NCBI GenBank assembly: GCA_023431405.1
Contig: JAEYVZ010000006.1
Span: 1-64,000 of the forward strand
Direction: 5' to 3'
From: Actinomycetes bacterium
GTDB lineage: Bacteria > Actinomycetota > Actinomycetes > Actinomycetales > Microbacteriaceae
Length of the DNA stretch: 64,000 nucleotides
Shown here: in pieces, positions 10,461 through 20,002 of the stretch
Layout of the letters: each line of letters opens with the position of its first letter
Numbering within the stretch: position 1 is the stretch's first letter
Program-made: the position numbers and the translations under genes
The notes under the pieces: generated by a model
Database searches by the model: none
What the model was told of the DNA's origin: nothing
Seen by the model: the letters and a program-made list of their open reading frames with translations, nothing else

Positions 10461-11069
10461 ATGTCGTTTCAGGAGGTCCACTACCGACCCGTTCCCGGCC
10501 GTGTCCTCGCTGCGGTGACGATTGCGGTCTGCGCACTCGGTGCCGCGGCGCTGATCGTGACCGATCCCGTCGCCGCTCTCCGGTACGTGTGGCCCGTCGT
10601 GCTCGTCGGTGTGCTCGCCTGGGCGCTGTTCTGGCGCCCGAGCCTCCTCGTGCAGGAGCACGGGATCACGGTCGAGAACGTGCTGCGCACGCAGTTCGTG
10701 CCGTGGCCCTCGATCGTCGGAATCGATACGCGCTACTCGCTCACGCTCCAGACCGTTCACGGTCGTGTCGCGGTATGGGCTGCACCGGCCCCCGGCCGCC
10801 ACCGCACCCTGGGCCTCGCGCCCAAGGACTTCGACGGTGTGGGCGAGACCGCCCGCGGCGAGGTCGGCGAGCTTCGCCCGGCCGACGCCATCACGACGCC
10901 GGCGGGCAACCTCGCGCAGTTGATCCGCGGCCACTGGGAGCGGCTGCGCGAAGCGGGAGCGTTTGCGAGCGGAGTCGATCCGGAGGCGCCGAAGTCCACC
11001 TGGCACATGGCCACGATCATCGCCGTCGCGGTGCTGACCGCGGCGACGGTGATCGGTCTGGTGATCTAG
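10461..11069 (+). CDS. PH-domain membrane protein
   Basis: 202-residue protein with two N-terminal transmembrane helices (about 14-34 and 40-58), a bacterial PH-like domain (GITVENVLRTQFVPWPSIVG onward, the typical YcdB/bPH2 pattern) and a single C-terminal membrane helix (about 180-201). Function unknown; proteins of this type are common in Actinobacteria and often assumed to be membrane-surface adaptors. Its position is odd: it lies on the plus strand between dppC and dppDF, which are on the minus strand, so transcription of the importer operon through to the ATPase would run antisense across this gene. Confidence 0.8.
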   Translation: MSFQEVHYRPVPGRVLAAVTIAVCALGAAALIVTDPVAALRYVWPVVLVGVLAWALFWRPSLLVQEHGITVENVLRTQFVPWPSIVGIDTRYSLTLQTVHGRVAVWAAPAPGRHRTLGLAPKDFDGVGETARGEVGELRPADAITTPAGNLAQLIRGHWERLREAGAFASGVDPEAPKSTWHMATIIAVAVLTAATVIGLVI

Positions 11070-11076
11070 CAGCACG

Positions 11077-12258
11077 TCAGCTCTCCGGATCGAACTCTCG
11101 ACGGCCCTGTCCAGGCTGCGAGGGTCGAGGATCGTGCGGATCTGCGACGTCGCCGGTGTAGATCGCCTCTCCCCCCACCGACACCGAAGCGGCATCCGTC
11201 GCGGGCGTCGTGTCGACCGGCTTCGGGGCGGGACCACCCGCACGGGCGGCACGTGCCATGGCGCGCTCGCTCGGCATCTTCTTCTGACGCGGGTCGAACG
11301 CGTCGCGCAGACCGTCTCCGATGAAGTTGACGCACAGCGCGATGGCGATGATGAAGATGCCGGGCCACCAGAAGATCCAGGGCCGCGTGGAGAATGCGGC
11401 CTGGTTCTCGGAGATGATCTTCCCGAGCGAGGTGTCGGGCGACTGCACGCCGAAGCCGAGGAAGCTCAGCGACGACTCCAGCAGGATCGCCCCGGCCATC
11501 AGCAGCGTCGCGTTCACGACGATCACGCCCACCGAGTTCGGCAGGATGTGGCGGAAGATGATGCGGCGGTCGCGGGCGCCCGACACGCGGGCGGCGTCGA
11601 CGAACTCCCGCTCTCGGAGCGAGAGGAATTCGCCTCGCACCAGACGCGCCATCGTCGTCCATGCGAACAGTCCGATGACGACACCGAGCACGGCGGCTCC
11701 GAGGTTGCCGAACGTGTTGCCGAGCACGGAGCCGATGACGATCAGCGGGATCGTGATGATGACGTCGGTGAAGCGCATCAGCACGGAGTCGGTCCACTTG
11801 CCGTAGTAGCCGGCGACGGCGCCCACCACGACGCCGATGACCGTGGCGACCACGCCGGCGATGACCATCACCATGATCGACTGCTGAGCGCCGCGCATGA
11901 CGACCGCGAAGATGTCACGGCCGACCTCGTCCTGGCCGAAGGGGTGATCACCGAACTGGAGCGGCCAGAGGCTCATCGTCGGCACGCCGTTGTTGACCTT
12001 CGGGGGGATCTCATCCCACGAGTACTGCCACCAGCCGGGGATCCGGATCCCCCACAGGCTCACGCCCACCGAGGTGAACGCGAGCAGGACGATGAACGCC
12101 AGCACGAACATGGAGATGAGCGCCGCGCGGTGGCGGAAGAAGCGCCGACGGACGATCTGCCCCTGGCTGAGACCCTCGGTCTCCTTCTGTTCGATGGAGA
12201 CCTCGGCGCGCGCCTCGTTCTCCCTCGCTCCTGCGTCGTTGGTCACTGTGGTGTTCAT
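11077..12258 (-). CDS. Peptide/nickel-type ABC permease, DppC subunit
   Basis: 393-residue inner-membrane permease. Transmembrane segments begin near residue 48; residues about 100-150 include the DEVGRDIFA motif characteristic of DppC/OppC, and the coupling-helix EAA loop is FVDAARVSGARDRRIIFRHI. Compared with the usual ~300 residues it has a long hydrophilic N-terminal region and an unusual C-terminal tail rich in Ala, Pro and Asp (about residues 325-393). It starts 2 nt after the dppB stop, so it is co-transcribed with dppB. Confidence 0.92.
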   Translation of the reverse strand: MNTTVTNDAGARENEARAEVSIEQKETEGLSQGQIVRRRFFRHRAALISMFVLAFIVLLAFTSVGVSLWGIRIPGWWQYSWDEIPPKVNNGVPTMSLWPLQFGDHPFGQDEVGRDIFAVVMRGAQQSIMVMVIAGVVATVIGVVVGAVAGYYGKWTDSVLMRFTDVIITIPLIVIGSVLGNTFGNLGAAVLGVVIGLFAWTTMARLVRGEFLSLREREFVDAARVSGARDRRIIFRHILPNSVGVIVVNATLLMAGAILLESSLSFLGFGVQSPDTSLGKIISENQAAFSTRPWIFWWPGIFIIAIALCVNFIGDGLRDAFDPRQKKMPSERAMARAARAGGPAPKPVDTTPATDAASVSVGGEAIYTGDVADPHDPRPSQPGQGRREFDPES

Positions 12259-12259
12259 G

Positions 12260-13777
12260 TCAGCCCACCTTGATTCTCGGGTCGAGGGCCGCGTACACGA
12301 GGTCCGCGATCAGGTTGAAGAGCACCGCCAGGGTGCCGGTGACGACGAAGAACGCCATGACCGGGTTGGGGTCGTGCGCATCGAGCGCCGTCACGAACAG
12401 GCGGCCCATGCCGGTCCAGCCGAACACGGTCTCGGTGACGACCGCGCCGCCGATGATGGCGCCCACGTCGAACGCGATGATCGTGGTGATCGGGATGAGC
12501 GCGTTGCGGAAGGCGTGGCGGACGATGACCGTCCGCTGCGTGAGGCCCTTCGCGCGTGCGGTGCGGATGTAGTCCTGGTTCATGACCTCCAAGAGGCTCG
12601 CGCGCGAGTAGCGCGTGTAGCTCGCGAACGAGATCAGGATGATGGCGAGCGTCGGCAGCAGCAGGTGCGTGTACAGGTCGATCCCCTGCACCCAGAAGTT
12701 CCCGCCGAGACCGGGCGTCGAGGCGCCGACGGTCGCGATCGGGCGTCCGCGCACGCGGCTCGAGTTCGCGTACGCCTGCCAGTACGACATGTACTTGTCG
12801 AGCGCGATGAGGCCCGCCACGAGGAATCCGACGATGGCAGCGGTGCGGATGACCGGCGCCCGGTCGGGCGCCCCCATGAACCAGCCGATGACGCCGGATA
12901 CGACGACGGTGAGCACCGCGAGGCCGAGGAACAGCCAGATGGTCATGCCGTTTAGCAGGTAGTTCATCATCGGGAAGTACAGCGCGATGCCGATGGCGGC
13001 CACGACGAGGGAGGCGTAGAGGGCCTTCCGGTTGCGCAGCCCCGTCGAGATCGCCGTCACCGCGAACGCGATGCCGACGGCCAGGAACGCGTAGACGACG
13101 ATGCCGATGCTCGGGTCGGCGAACCACTCGGTGACCGAGAGCGCGCCCAGCACGAGGCCGGTGGCGACCGCGGAGATCGCGAGCACCGTCAGGCGCCGCT
13201 TCCAGCGTCCGCCCAGCAAGGACATCCAGATGAGGCCGACCACGAGCGATATGCCCACGATGGCCGGTATCGAGATCGTCGGATTCGACAGCCAGTTGTT
13301 GAGCCGGATCGCACCGTACTGCTTGAGCAGCACGGCCACCCAGAAGATCGGGAGCGAGAAGAACAGGAAGGACAGCAGCGTCATCCCGTAGTCGAACCCC
13401 GTGTACTGGCGCAGCGCAGAGACGATTCCCACGGCGATGCCGAGGACGATCGCGACGACCGTGGCGGTCGTGACCAGCGTCAACGTCGACGTGATCGCGT
13501 TGCCCAGGAGGGCGTTGACCGACTGGTTCTGGATGCTGATGCCGAAGTCGCCCCGGAAGATCCCGCCGAGCCACAGGAAGTAGCGCAGCGGAGGGGGGAC
13601 GTCGAGGTTGAGGAGTTTGGTGCGAGCCTCGATGAGCTCGGCTTTGTTCGGTGCATTGCTCTGCCGCAGGTCTTCTAGGGGATCGCCCGAGAAGGACACC
13701 AGCAGATACATCAGGAACGTCGCGGCGAAGAGCACGAAGATGGACGCGATCAGACGCCGGATGATGAATGAAGCCAT
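12260..13777 (-). CDS. Enlarged peptide/nickel-type ABC permease, DppB subunit
   Basis: 505-residue inner-membrane permease. The N-terminus (ASFIIRRLIASIFVLFAATF) and the C-terminal domain with the EAA loop (DYIRTARAKGLTQRTVIVRH) and HAFRNALIPI are standard DppB. Normal DppB is about 310-340 residues; here roughly 170 extra, mostly hydrophobic residues with about five predicted helices lie inside the permease domain, between LPIFWVAVLLKQYGAI and PGLGGNFWVQGIDLYTHLLL. Start taken at ATG 13777 because the only upstream in-frame start is a TTG at 13795. It is downstream of the binding protein gene, with two RNA hairpins between them. Confidence 0.9.
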   Translation of the reverse strand: MASFIIRRLIASIFVLFAATFLMYLLVSFSGDPLEDLRQSNAPNKAELIEARTKLLNLDVPPPLRYFLWLGGIFRGDFGISIQNQSVNALLGNAITSTLTLVTTATVVAIVLGIAVGIVSALRQYTGFDYGMTLLSFLFFSLPIFWVAVLLKQYGAIRLNNWLSNPTISIPAIVGISLVVGLIWMSLLGGRWKRRLTVLAISAVATGLVLGALSVTEWFADPSIGIVVYAFLAVGIAFAVTAISTGLRNRKALYASLVVAAIGIALYFPMMNYLLNGMTIWLFLGLAVLTVVVSGVIGWFMGAPDRAPVIRTAAIVGFLVAGLIALDKYMSYWQAYANSSRVRGRPIATVGASTPGLGGNFWVQGIDLYTHLLLPTLAIILISFASYTRYSRASLLEVMNQDYIRTARAKGLTQRTVIVRHAFRNALIPITTIIAFDVGAIIGGAVVTETVFGWTGMGRLFVTALDAHDPNPVMAFFVVTGTLAVLFNLIADLVYAALDPRIKVG

Positions 13778-13879
13778 GTTGTGGCCGCCTGCCAATCAGA
13801 TGAGTCAGCGCAGGACGCAGGCCGGCGACGGGAGAACGCCGGCCTCGTTGATCCGCGACAAGAGAGTCTAACGCGATGA

Positions 13880-13908
13880 GGTGCAGGTCCCCGTCGGAGA
13901 CCTGCACC
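13880..13908 (-). terminator. Strong hairpin downstream of the peptide-binding lipoprotein gene
   Basis: Perfect 10-bp stem GGTGCAGGTC / GACCTGCACC with a 9-nt loop, starting 48 nt after the lipoprotein stop and before dppB. There is no U-tract. It probably terminates part of the transcription or protects the 3' end of the lipoprotein mRNA, allowing more binding protein than permease. Confidence 0.6.
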
Positions 13909-13922
13909 CCACCTCGGTTAGT

Positions 13923-13938
13923 ACCGGGCTAACCCGGT
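13923..13938 (-). terminator. Second short hairpin between the lipoprotein gene and dppB
   Basis: ACCGGG-N4-CCCGGT, a perfect 6-bp GC-rich stem with a tetranucleotide loop, 18 nt after the lipoprotein stop. Together with 13880-13908 it makes a tandem stem-loop region. Confidence 0.45.
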
Positions 13939-13955
13939 GCGGTTCCGTCCGGCTC

Positions 13956-15800
13956 TCAGCCTTCCGTACCCGCCTCCGTGACCTCCCAGTCCCAGGCGTT
14001 CCAGAACACCGTGGGAGCGAGGATCGACGACGTCACGTTGGTGACGCGGTCGCTGATCGCGGTGACCTCGGGGAACTGGAAGATGGTGACGCCGTAGAAG
14101 TCGGACCACAGCGCCTTGTCCATCTCGACCTGGAGGTCGATCTTCTTCTGCTCGTCGAACTCCACGTTCAGCTGGGCGATGATGTCATCGACCGTCTTGC
14201 TGGAGTAGAAGTTCAGGTTGTTGATGCCGCCGGTCTCGAACGTCGGGAGCGAGTTCGTGACACCGAGGCTCGTCGACTGCCAGCCGAAGAGCGACGCGTC
14301 GTAGGCGCCCGGCGTACCGAGCAGCCCGCCCCACTCCTCGGAACCGCAGTCGGTGACCTCGAAGCCGGCCTTGGCGGCCGACGCCTGGATCAGCGCGAAC
14401 TCGTTGACACGACGCGGGTTGTTCGATGCGTAGAGGATGCAGACGGAGGTGTCGCTGACACCGGACTCCTCGAGCAGCTTCTTGGCGCCCTCGATGTCGA
14501 CCTCGGCGTAGTTGGCCGAGCCGTTGGCCTCCTCGGCCTGGTCGTAGCCCTCGGCACCCGGGACGAAGATCTGCGAGTTACGCACGATGGCGGTGTCGCC
14601 GATGATCGGCTTGATGAGGGTGTCGACGATCTCCTGTCGGGGGATCACCTTCATGAACGCCTCGCGGACCTTCGGGTCCTTGAAGATGTTCTCGGGGTTC
14701 TTGCCGTTGTCGAACTGCAGGTCGACGTGCTCGTAGGTGCCACCGAGGCTCGTGTCGACGGTGATGCCCTCCATGCCCTCGAGCGCCGTCGTGATGTCGG
14801 CGGTCGCCTGCGGCTGGATGATGTCGACCTCACCGTTCTCCAGAGCCTGGACCGCGGCGAGCGGGTCCGGGATGAAGCGGATGGTGATCTCTTCGATGTG
14901 CGGCTCGTTGTCACCCGTGTACTCGGGGTTGGCCGTGAGCGTCACGTACTGGTCGGCGACGTAGTCGCTGATCTGGTACGGGCCGCTGGCGACGACGAGG
15001 TCGGTGTCCTCGGGCATCGCGGTGAAGTTGAAGCCCGAGTTCCAGAAGGCCGAGATCGGGGCGAGCGCGGCGTCGTCACCGTTCTGGACGGCGTCGAGGA
15101 CGGCCTTGGCAGCCTCGTCGTTGTCCTCGATGTCGAGGGCCTTCTTGCCCACGATGTGCGCGGGAAGCATCGAGCCCATCGAGGCGAACGAGAGCTCCCA
15201 GTCGACGAAGGGCTCGTTGTACGTCATCGTGATCGAACGGCCGTCGTCGCCGATCTCCGGCGTCTCCGAGACGAGGCCCAGACCCGAGGTGGGAGTGGCG
15301 CCCGAGTCGAAGTAGACGACGTCGGTCGGGAAGTTGTCGGTGAACTCACCGGTGTCGGGGTCGACATAGTCGTTCGAGTTGAAGTCCGGGGTGTCCAGCG
15401 CGCGCGACAGGGCGGCCCAGTGGAGCATGAGGTCCGCAACACCGACCTCGGTGCCGTCGGACCACTTCTTGCCTTCAGCGACGGTGTACTTGACGGTCAG
15501 CGGGTCTTCGCTGATCAGCTCGTACGAACCGAACGACGTGTTCTGCACCAGCTTGGGCTCGTTGTCGTAGTAGTTGAACCCGTCGAGCACCAGGTAGTTG
15601 ATGTTGTTGTTCGCTGTGGCATTTCCGAACGACGTGTTGCCGTTCATCGTGTAGAACGCCTGGTTCCATGCAGCGGTGATCGACGAGCCCTCAACGAGAC
15701 CGGAGTCGTCGTTGTTGTTGTCGCCGCCACCTGCGGCGCAGCCCGAGATCACCAGTGCGCCGGCTGCGGCGATTGCCACCGCAGCCGAGATGCGCTTCAT
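13956..15800 (-). CDS. Peptide-type ABC transporter substrate-binding lipoprotein (SBP family 5)
   Basis: 614-residue exported lipoprotein, the ligand-binding component of the adjacent importer. The ATG at 15800 gives a signal peptide KRISAAVAIAAAGALVISGC with the lipobox cysteine at residue 21, and AGGAGG precedes it. The family 5 SBP fold is recognised by WSDGTEVGVADLMLHWAALS, a LTVKYTVAEGKKWSDG approach segment and the C-terminal WSDFYGVTIFQFP region. The acidic Asn/Asp linker after the lipid anchor is typical of Gram-positive lipoproteins. The substrate (oligopeptide, dipeptide or other) cannot be told from the sequence. Confidence 0.93.
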   Translation of the reverse strand: MKRISAAVAIAAAGALVISGCAAGGGDNNNDDSGLVEGSSITAAWNQAFYTMNGNTSFGNATANNNINYLVLDGFNYYDNEPKLVQNTSFGSYELISEDPLTVKYTVAEGKKWSDGTEVGVADLMLHWAALSRALDTPDFNSNDYVDPDTGEFTDNFPTDVVYFDSGATPTSGLGLVSETPEIGDDGRSITMTYNEPFVDWELSFASMGSMLPAHIVGKKALDIEDNDEAAKAVLDAVQNGDDAALAPISAFWNSGFNFTAMPEDTDLVVASGPYQISDYVADQYVTLTANPEYTGDNEPHIEEITIRFIPDPLAAVQALENGEVDIIQPQATADITTALEGMEGITVDTSLGGTYEHVDLQFDNGKNPENIFKDPKVREAFMKVIPRQEIVDTLIKPIIGDTAIVRNSQIFVPGAEGYDQAEEANGSANYAEVDIEGAKKLLEESGVSDTSVCILYASNNPRRVNEFALIQASAAKAGFEVTDCGSEEWGGLLGTPGAYDASLFGWQSTSLGVTNSLPTFETGGINNLNFYSSKTVDDIIAQLNVEFDEQKKIDLQVEMDKALWSDFYGVTIFQFPEVTAISDRVTNVTSSILAPTVFWNAWDWEVTEAGTEG

Positions 15801-15825
15801 TCTCACTGTTCCTCCTGTACAAGGT

Positions 15826-15850
15826 TGTGCGCACACGGCAGACACGTCTG
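15826..15850. promoter_or_regulatory. Two adjacent palindromes in the leader of the binding-protein gene
   Basis: TGTGCGCACA (15826-15835, perfect 10-bp palindrome) and CAGAC-AC-GTCTG (15839-15850) lie between the predicted transcription start and the ribosome binding site of the lipoprotein gene. They could be protein operators or small RNA stem-loops. Confidence 0.4.
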
Positions 15851-15869
15851 ACGGGGGCGCGGATGGAAC

Positions 15870-15898
15870 AACATAAGCATGCGCTGTGCCGTGCTCAA
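15870..15898 (-). promoter_or_regulatory. Probable promoter of the peptide importer operon
   Basis: Minus-strand TTGAGC (15893-15898), 17 bp, TATGTT (15870-15875), each 4/6 to consensus at ideal spacing. The predicted leader is about 60 nt and includes the palindromes at 15826-15850 and the AGGAGG site. Confidence 0.5.
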
Positions 15899-15963
15899 AA
15901 CGATCGACGGAAAAAGTTACAGAGCCTTAACTCGGTGCGGCGCGATTGTGACATTCTGACAAC

Positions 15964-16749
15964 GTGACGGACTCGCAGGGCGTGAATTCGCAAACCTCCG
16001 CCCGATCGCACCCGCAGTTGTGGTGGGAGATCGCGCTCGTGCTCGCGCTCTCGGTGGGCCGGTCGGCGCTCTACTCGGTCCTGTCTCTGGTGGAGGCGCT
16101 GACGAAGGAGGAGGCGCTGGGCGACCAGTCGACCTCGCTCAATCCCGGCGCGAACGCGGAGCGGTTCTGGGATGTGCTCTACCAATTCCTCGGTCAGTTC
16201 TTCGCCCTGGCCCCCATCGCCCTCGCGATCTACTTCCTGTGGTCACCGGCGCGCTCGGGATTCCGAGCGATCGGTCTCGACCTGCGCCGCCCCGGACGAG
16301 ACCTCGGAGCGGGCATCGCGCTGCTGGCGGTGATCGGCATCCCCGGTCTCGCGCTCTATGCCGCCGGTCGCGCCCTCGGGATCACCGTGCAGGTCGACGC
16401 CTCGCCGCTCGATCCGTCGTGGTGGACGATCCCGCTGCTGGTGCTGGCGGCCCTGCGGGCAGGTCTCACCGAGGAGGTCATCTTCATCGGCTACCTTTTC
16501 GACCGCCTGCGCCGACTCGGATGGGGCACGTGGACGATCATCCTCTCGACCGCGGCTCTGCGCGGCGCCTACCACGCCTACCAGGGCTTCGGCTCGCTCA
16601 TCGGCAACGTCGCGATGGGCATCGTCTTCGGCTGGGTCTACCACCGGTGGGGCCGCGTGATGCCGATCGTCATCGCCCACACGCTCATCGACATCGTCGC
16701 GTTCGTGGGGTATCCCCTCGCCGCAGCGTGGTGGCCGGACCTCTTCTGA
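15964..16749 (+). CDS. CPBP family intramembrane protein with degenerate motifs
   Basis: 261-residue polytopic membrane protein of the CAAX prenyl protease/bacteriocin-processing (CPBP, Abi) family. Motif 1 reads TEEVIFIGYLFDRLR: the two glutamates are present but the usual Arg of EExxxR is Ile. Motif 2 (LRGAYHAYQ) keeps the His but not the expected Phe, and motif 3 (HTLIDIV) is intact. Activity as a protease is therefore doubtful. About seven helices are predictable. GTG 15964 begins 7 nt after CATTCT (15952-15957), a leaderless arrangement. Convergent with gcvP with 11 bp between. Confidence 0.8.
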   Translation: MTDSQGVNSQTSARSHPQLWWEIALVLALSVGRSALYSVLSLVEALTKEEALGDQSTSLNPGANAERFWDVLYQFLGQFFALAPIALAIYFLWSPARSGFRAIGLDLRRPGRDLGAGIALLAVIGIPGLALYAAGRALGITVQVDASPLDPSWWTIPLLVLAALRAGLTEEVIFIGYLFDRLRRLGWGTWTIILSTAALRGAYHAYQGFGSLIGNVAMGIVFGWVYHRWGRVMPIVIAHTLIDIVAFVGYPLAAAWWPDLF

Positions 16750-16760
16750 GCCGTCGCCCG

Positions 16761-19625
16761 CTACGCGAAGGCCTCCGGCGGAGGACAGGCGCACACGAGG
16801 TTCCGGTCGCCATAGGCGTTGTCGATGCGGCGCACCGGCGGCCAGTACTTCGAGCGCACGAGGCTTCGCACGGGGTAGACCGCCTCCTCCCGCGTGTACG
16901 GGTGGTTCCACTCCCCCACCACGACCGACTCCGCCGTGTGCGGGGCGTTCGCGAGCGGGTTGTCGTCTGCGGCCCACTCGCCGCTCGCCACGCGCAGCGC
17001 TTCCGCGCGGATCGCCACCATCGCCTCGACGAACCGGTCGAGCTCCCCGAGGTCTTCCGACTCGGTCGGCTCCACCATGAGCGTCCCAGCCACCGGGAAC
17101 GACATCGTCGGGGCGTGGAAGCCGTAGTCGATGAGACGCTTCGCGACATCATCGACCGTGGCGCCGGTCTCCTCCCGCAGCGGACGCAGGTCGAGGATGC
17201 ACTCGTGGGCGACGAGCCCGCCCTCGCCGGCGTACAGCACCGGGAAGTGGTCGTGCAGGCGATGGGCGACGTAGTTGGCGGCGAGGACCGCCGCCCCCGT
17301 CGCCTCCCGCAGCCCCTCGGCGCCCATCATGCGGACGTACGCCCAGGAGATGGGCAGGATCGACGCGGAGCCGTACGGCGCTGCGGACACCGGACCGCCG
17401 TCGAACACGAATCCACCCGCGTGCACCGCACGCTGAGCGAGCGGATGGCTCGGCAGGAACGGGGCGAGATGCGCTTTGGCTGCGACGGGCCCGACGCCGG
17501 GCCCTCCACCCCCGTGCGGGATGGCGAAGGTCTTGTGGAGGTTCAGGTGCGACACGTCGCCGCCGAGGTCGCCGAAGCGCGCGTGGCCGAGGAGCGCGTT
17601 GAGATTCGCGCCGTCGACATAGACCTGTCCCCCGGCGTCGTGGACCGCCCGGGTGATGTCGACGACATCGTGCTCGTAGACGCCGTGGGTCGACGGGTAC
17701 GTGATCATGAGCGCCGCAAGTGCATCGGCGTGTGCGGCGACCTTCTCGCGAAGGTCGGAGAGGTCGACGTTCCCCGCGTCATCGCACGCGACGACGACCA
17801 CCTTCATGCCTGCGAGCACCGCCGAGGCCGCATTGGTGCCGTGAGCGGACGACGGGATGAGGCAGACGTCGCGGTGCTCCTCACCGCGGGAGTGGTGGTA
17901 CCCGCGGATGGCCAGAAGCCCTGCCAGCTCTCCTTGCGATCCCGCGTTGGGCTGCAGCGAGACGGCATCGTAGCCGGTGACCTCGGCGAGCCACGACTCC
18001 AGCTGCTCGATCATGACCAGGTAGCCGGCGACGTCCTCAGCCGGTGCGAACGGATGGACGCGGGCGAACTCGGGCCAGGACACGGCCGCCATCTCCGTCG
18101 CGGCGTTGAGCTTCATGGTGCACGAGCCGAGCGGGATCATGCCCCGGTCGAGGGCGTAGTCGCGGTCGGCGAGCTGCTTCAGGTAGCGCATCATGGCCGT
18201 CTCGGAGCGATGCGCGTGGAAGACGGGGTGAGTCAGGTACTCATCGTGCCGCACGAGGTTCGCCGGGAAGGATACCTCCCGTCCCGAAACGAAGGCGAAG
18301 GCGCGCTCGGGCGACGCACCGAACACCTGGGCGAGGGCATGCAGGTCGCCCTCGGATGTCGTCTCGTCGACGGAGACTCCGACCGAGTCGGAGTCTCGGA
18401 ACCACAGCTGCATCCCGCGGCTGCGCGCTGCCGCTATGACCTCCTGCGCCCGCCCCGGAGTCATCACGACGATCGTGTCGAAGAAGTCGTCGTGGAGCAC
18501 CTCGGCGCCCGCCGCGACGATCCCGTCGCGCAGGATTCGCGCCTTCGCCGCGACATCGGACGCGATCGCCCGCAGGCCGTCGGGGCCGTGATAGACGGCG
18601 TACATCGACGCCATCACCGCGAGGAGCACTTGGGCGGTGCAGATGTTGCTCGTCGCCTTCTCACGGCGGATGTGCTGTTCGCGCGTCTGCAGCGACAGCC
18701 GGTACGCCGGTCGCCCCACGGCATCCTGTGACACCCCGACGAGTCGGCCCGGCAGCTGACGCTCAAGACCGGCGCGCACCGCCATGTACCCGGCGTGCGG
18801 CCCTCCGAACCCCATCGGCACACCGAAGCGCTGCGTGGTGCCGACGGCGATGTCTGCGCCGAGCGAGCCCGGAGAGCGGAGCAGAGTGAGCGCGAGCAGG
18901 TCGGCGGCGACCACAGCCAGTCCGCCCTGCGCCTGCACGGCGGCGATGGCCTCCGACGGGTCCCACACCCGGCCCGTGGCCCCGGGGTACTGGATGAACG
19001 CGCCGAACGCCTCGAGGTCGGTGGGCGGGGACGACGGATCGAACGGCGTCTCCTGCAAGGTGATCCCCAGCGCAGCGGCGCGATGGGCGAGCAGCGCCTT
19101 GGTCTGCGGCAGCGCGTCGGCATCGACCAGGAAGACGTCGGAACGGCTCTTCGACGCGCGGCGGGCGACGAGCATCCCTTCCACGACCGCGGTCGACTCG
19201 TCGAGCATCGACGCGTTGGCCGTCTGAAGACCCGTGAGGTCGGTCACCATCGTCTGGAAATTGATGAGCGCTTCGAGGCGGCCCTGGGAGATCTCCGGCT
19301 GGTAGGGGGTGTACGCCGTGTACCACGACGGGTTCTCGAGCACGTTCCGCGCGATCACCGACGGGGTGAGCGTGTCGTAGTACCCGAGTCCGATGAACGA
19401 GCGCGCGACGCGGTTCTGCGCCGCGAGGTCGCGCAGTTCGGCGAGCGCCTCCGCCTCCGACGCGGCGGGCGGGATGACCGACGGCGAGACGTGCCCGACC
19501 TGGATCGCTGCAGGCACCGCCCGCCCGAGCAGTTCGTCGACCGAGCCGTACCCGAGCGCGCCGAGCATCCGCTCCTGCGCCGGCCCGTCGGTTCCGATGT
19601 GACGCTGAGCGAAGGGGATGCTCAC
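16761..19625 (-). CDS. gcvP: Glycine dehydrogenase (decarboxylating), P-protein
   Basis: 954-residue PLP enzyme that decarboxylates glycine and loads the aminomethyl group onto the lipoyl arm of GcvH. It is the single-chain (P1-P2 fused) form. The N-terminal half starts [10 protein letters not shown]; the PLP lysine is in [19 protein letters not shown]; the [12 protein letters not shown] segment is conserved. The GTG at 19625 overlaps the gcvH stop (GTGA); an open extension upstream merely runs through gcvH in another frame. Last gene of gcvT-H-P, under the upstream glycine riboswitch. Confidence 0.97.
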   Translation of the reverse strand: MSIPFAQRHIGTDGPAQERMLGALGYGSVDELLGRAVPAAIQVGHVSPSVIPPAASEAEALAELRDLAAQNRVARSFIGLGYYDTLTPSVIARNVLENPSWYTAYTPYQPEISQGRLEALINFQTMVTDLTGLQTANASMLDESTAVVEGMLVARRASKSRSDVFLVDADALPQTKALLAHRAAALGITLQETPFDPSSPPTDLEAFGAFIQYPGATGRVWDPSEAIAAVQAQGGLAVVAADLLALTLLRSPGSLGADIAVGTTQRFGVPMGFGGPHAGYMAVRAGLERQLPGRLVGVSQDAVGRPAYRLSLQTREQHIRREKATSNICTAQVLLAVMASMYAVYHGPDGLRAIASDVAAKARILRDGIVAAGAEVLHDDFFDTIVVMTPGRAQEVIAAARSRGMQLWFRDSDSVGVSVDETTSEGDLHALAQVFGASPERAFAFVSGREVSFPANLVRHDEYLTHPVFHAHRSETAMMRYLKQLADRDYALDRGMIPLGSCTMKLNAATEMAAVSWPEFARVHPFAPAEDVAGYLVMIEQLESWLAEVTGYDAVSLQPNAGSQGELAGLLAIRGYHHSRGEEHRDVCLIPSSAHGTNAASAVLAGMKVVVVACDDAGNVDLSDLREKVAAHADALAALMITYPSTHGVYEHDVVDITRAVHDAGGQVYVDGANLNALLGHARFGDLGGDVSHLNLHKTFAIPHGGGGPGVGPVAAKAHLAPFLPSHPLAQRAVHAGGFVFDGGPVSAAPYGSASILPISWAYVRMMGAEGLREATGAAVLAANYVAHRLHDHFPVLYAGEGGLVAHECILDLRPLREETGATVDDVAKRLIDYGFHAPTMSFPVAGTLMVEPTESEDLGELDRFVEAMVAIRAEALRVASGEWAADDNPLANAPHTAESVVVGEWNHPYTREEAVYPVRSLVRSKYWPPVRRIDNAYGDRNLVCACPPPEAFA

Positions 19626-20002
19626 GCGTCGCCGCCGGTCAGTGCGAGGTAGGCGGCACGATCGAGCAGGCCCTCCACCGCGGCCGGGTCGACCCGCACC
19701 TTGATGAGCCATCCGGCGAAGGCGTCGGCATTGACAAGGCCCGGGTCGCCGGCGACCTCGTCGTTGACCTCGACCACCTCGCCGGACACGGGCGCGTAAA
19801 GCTCCCCCACCGACTTCGTCGACTCGATCTCACCACAGACGTCGCCCGCGGCGAGGGCCGTGCCGACAGCCGGGAGATCGACGTAGACGACGTCGCCCAG
19901 CTTGTCTGCCGCGTAGTCGGTGATGCCGACCGTCGCGATGTCGCCTTCGAGGGCGATCCATTCGTGCTCTTCGGTGTACTTGAGGCTGTTCAGGTCGGTC
20001 AC
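19622..20002 (-). CDS. gcvH: Glycine cleavage system H-protein
   Basis: 126-residue lipoyl carrier protein shuttling the methylamine group between GcvP, GcvT and lipoamide dehydrogenase. The lipoylation lysine lies in [15 protein letters not shown], and the N-terminus [13 protein letters not shown] is diagnostic. The GTG start at 20002 overlaps the gcvT stop, and its own stop overlaps the gcvP start, so all three genes are translationally coupled. No lipoyl ligase or GcvL is in the window. Confidence 0.97.
   Translation of the reverse strand: MTDLNSLKYTEEHEWIALEGDIATVGITDYAADKLGDVVYVDLPAVGTALAAGDVCGEIESTKSVGELYAPVSGEVVEVNDEVAGDPGLVNADAFAGWLIKVRVDPAAVEGLLDRAAYLALTGGDA

Noticed and set aside
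13778..13795. TTG start for dppB at 13795
   Set aside because: Rare start codon; ATG 13777 begins the conserved helix with a usable ribosome binding site.
16020..18731. A 903-codon plus-strand open frame
   Set aside because: Covers the CPBP gene in another frame and gcvP in antisense; no motif, low-complexity Arg/Pro-rich translation.
19626..19712. N-terminal extension of gcvP by about 29 residues
   Set aside because: The upstream sequence is gcvH in another frame; the GTGA overlap and conserved [10 protein letters not shown] start show the real beginning.
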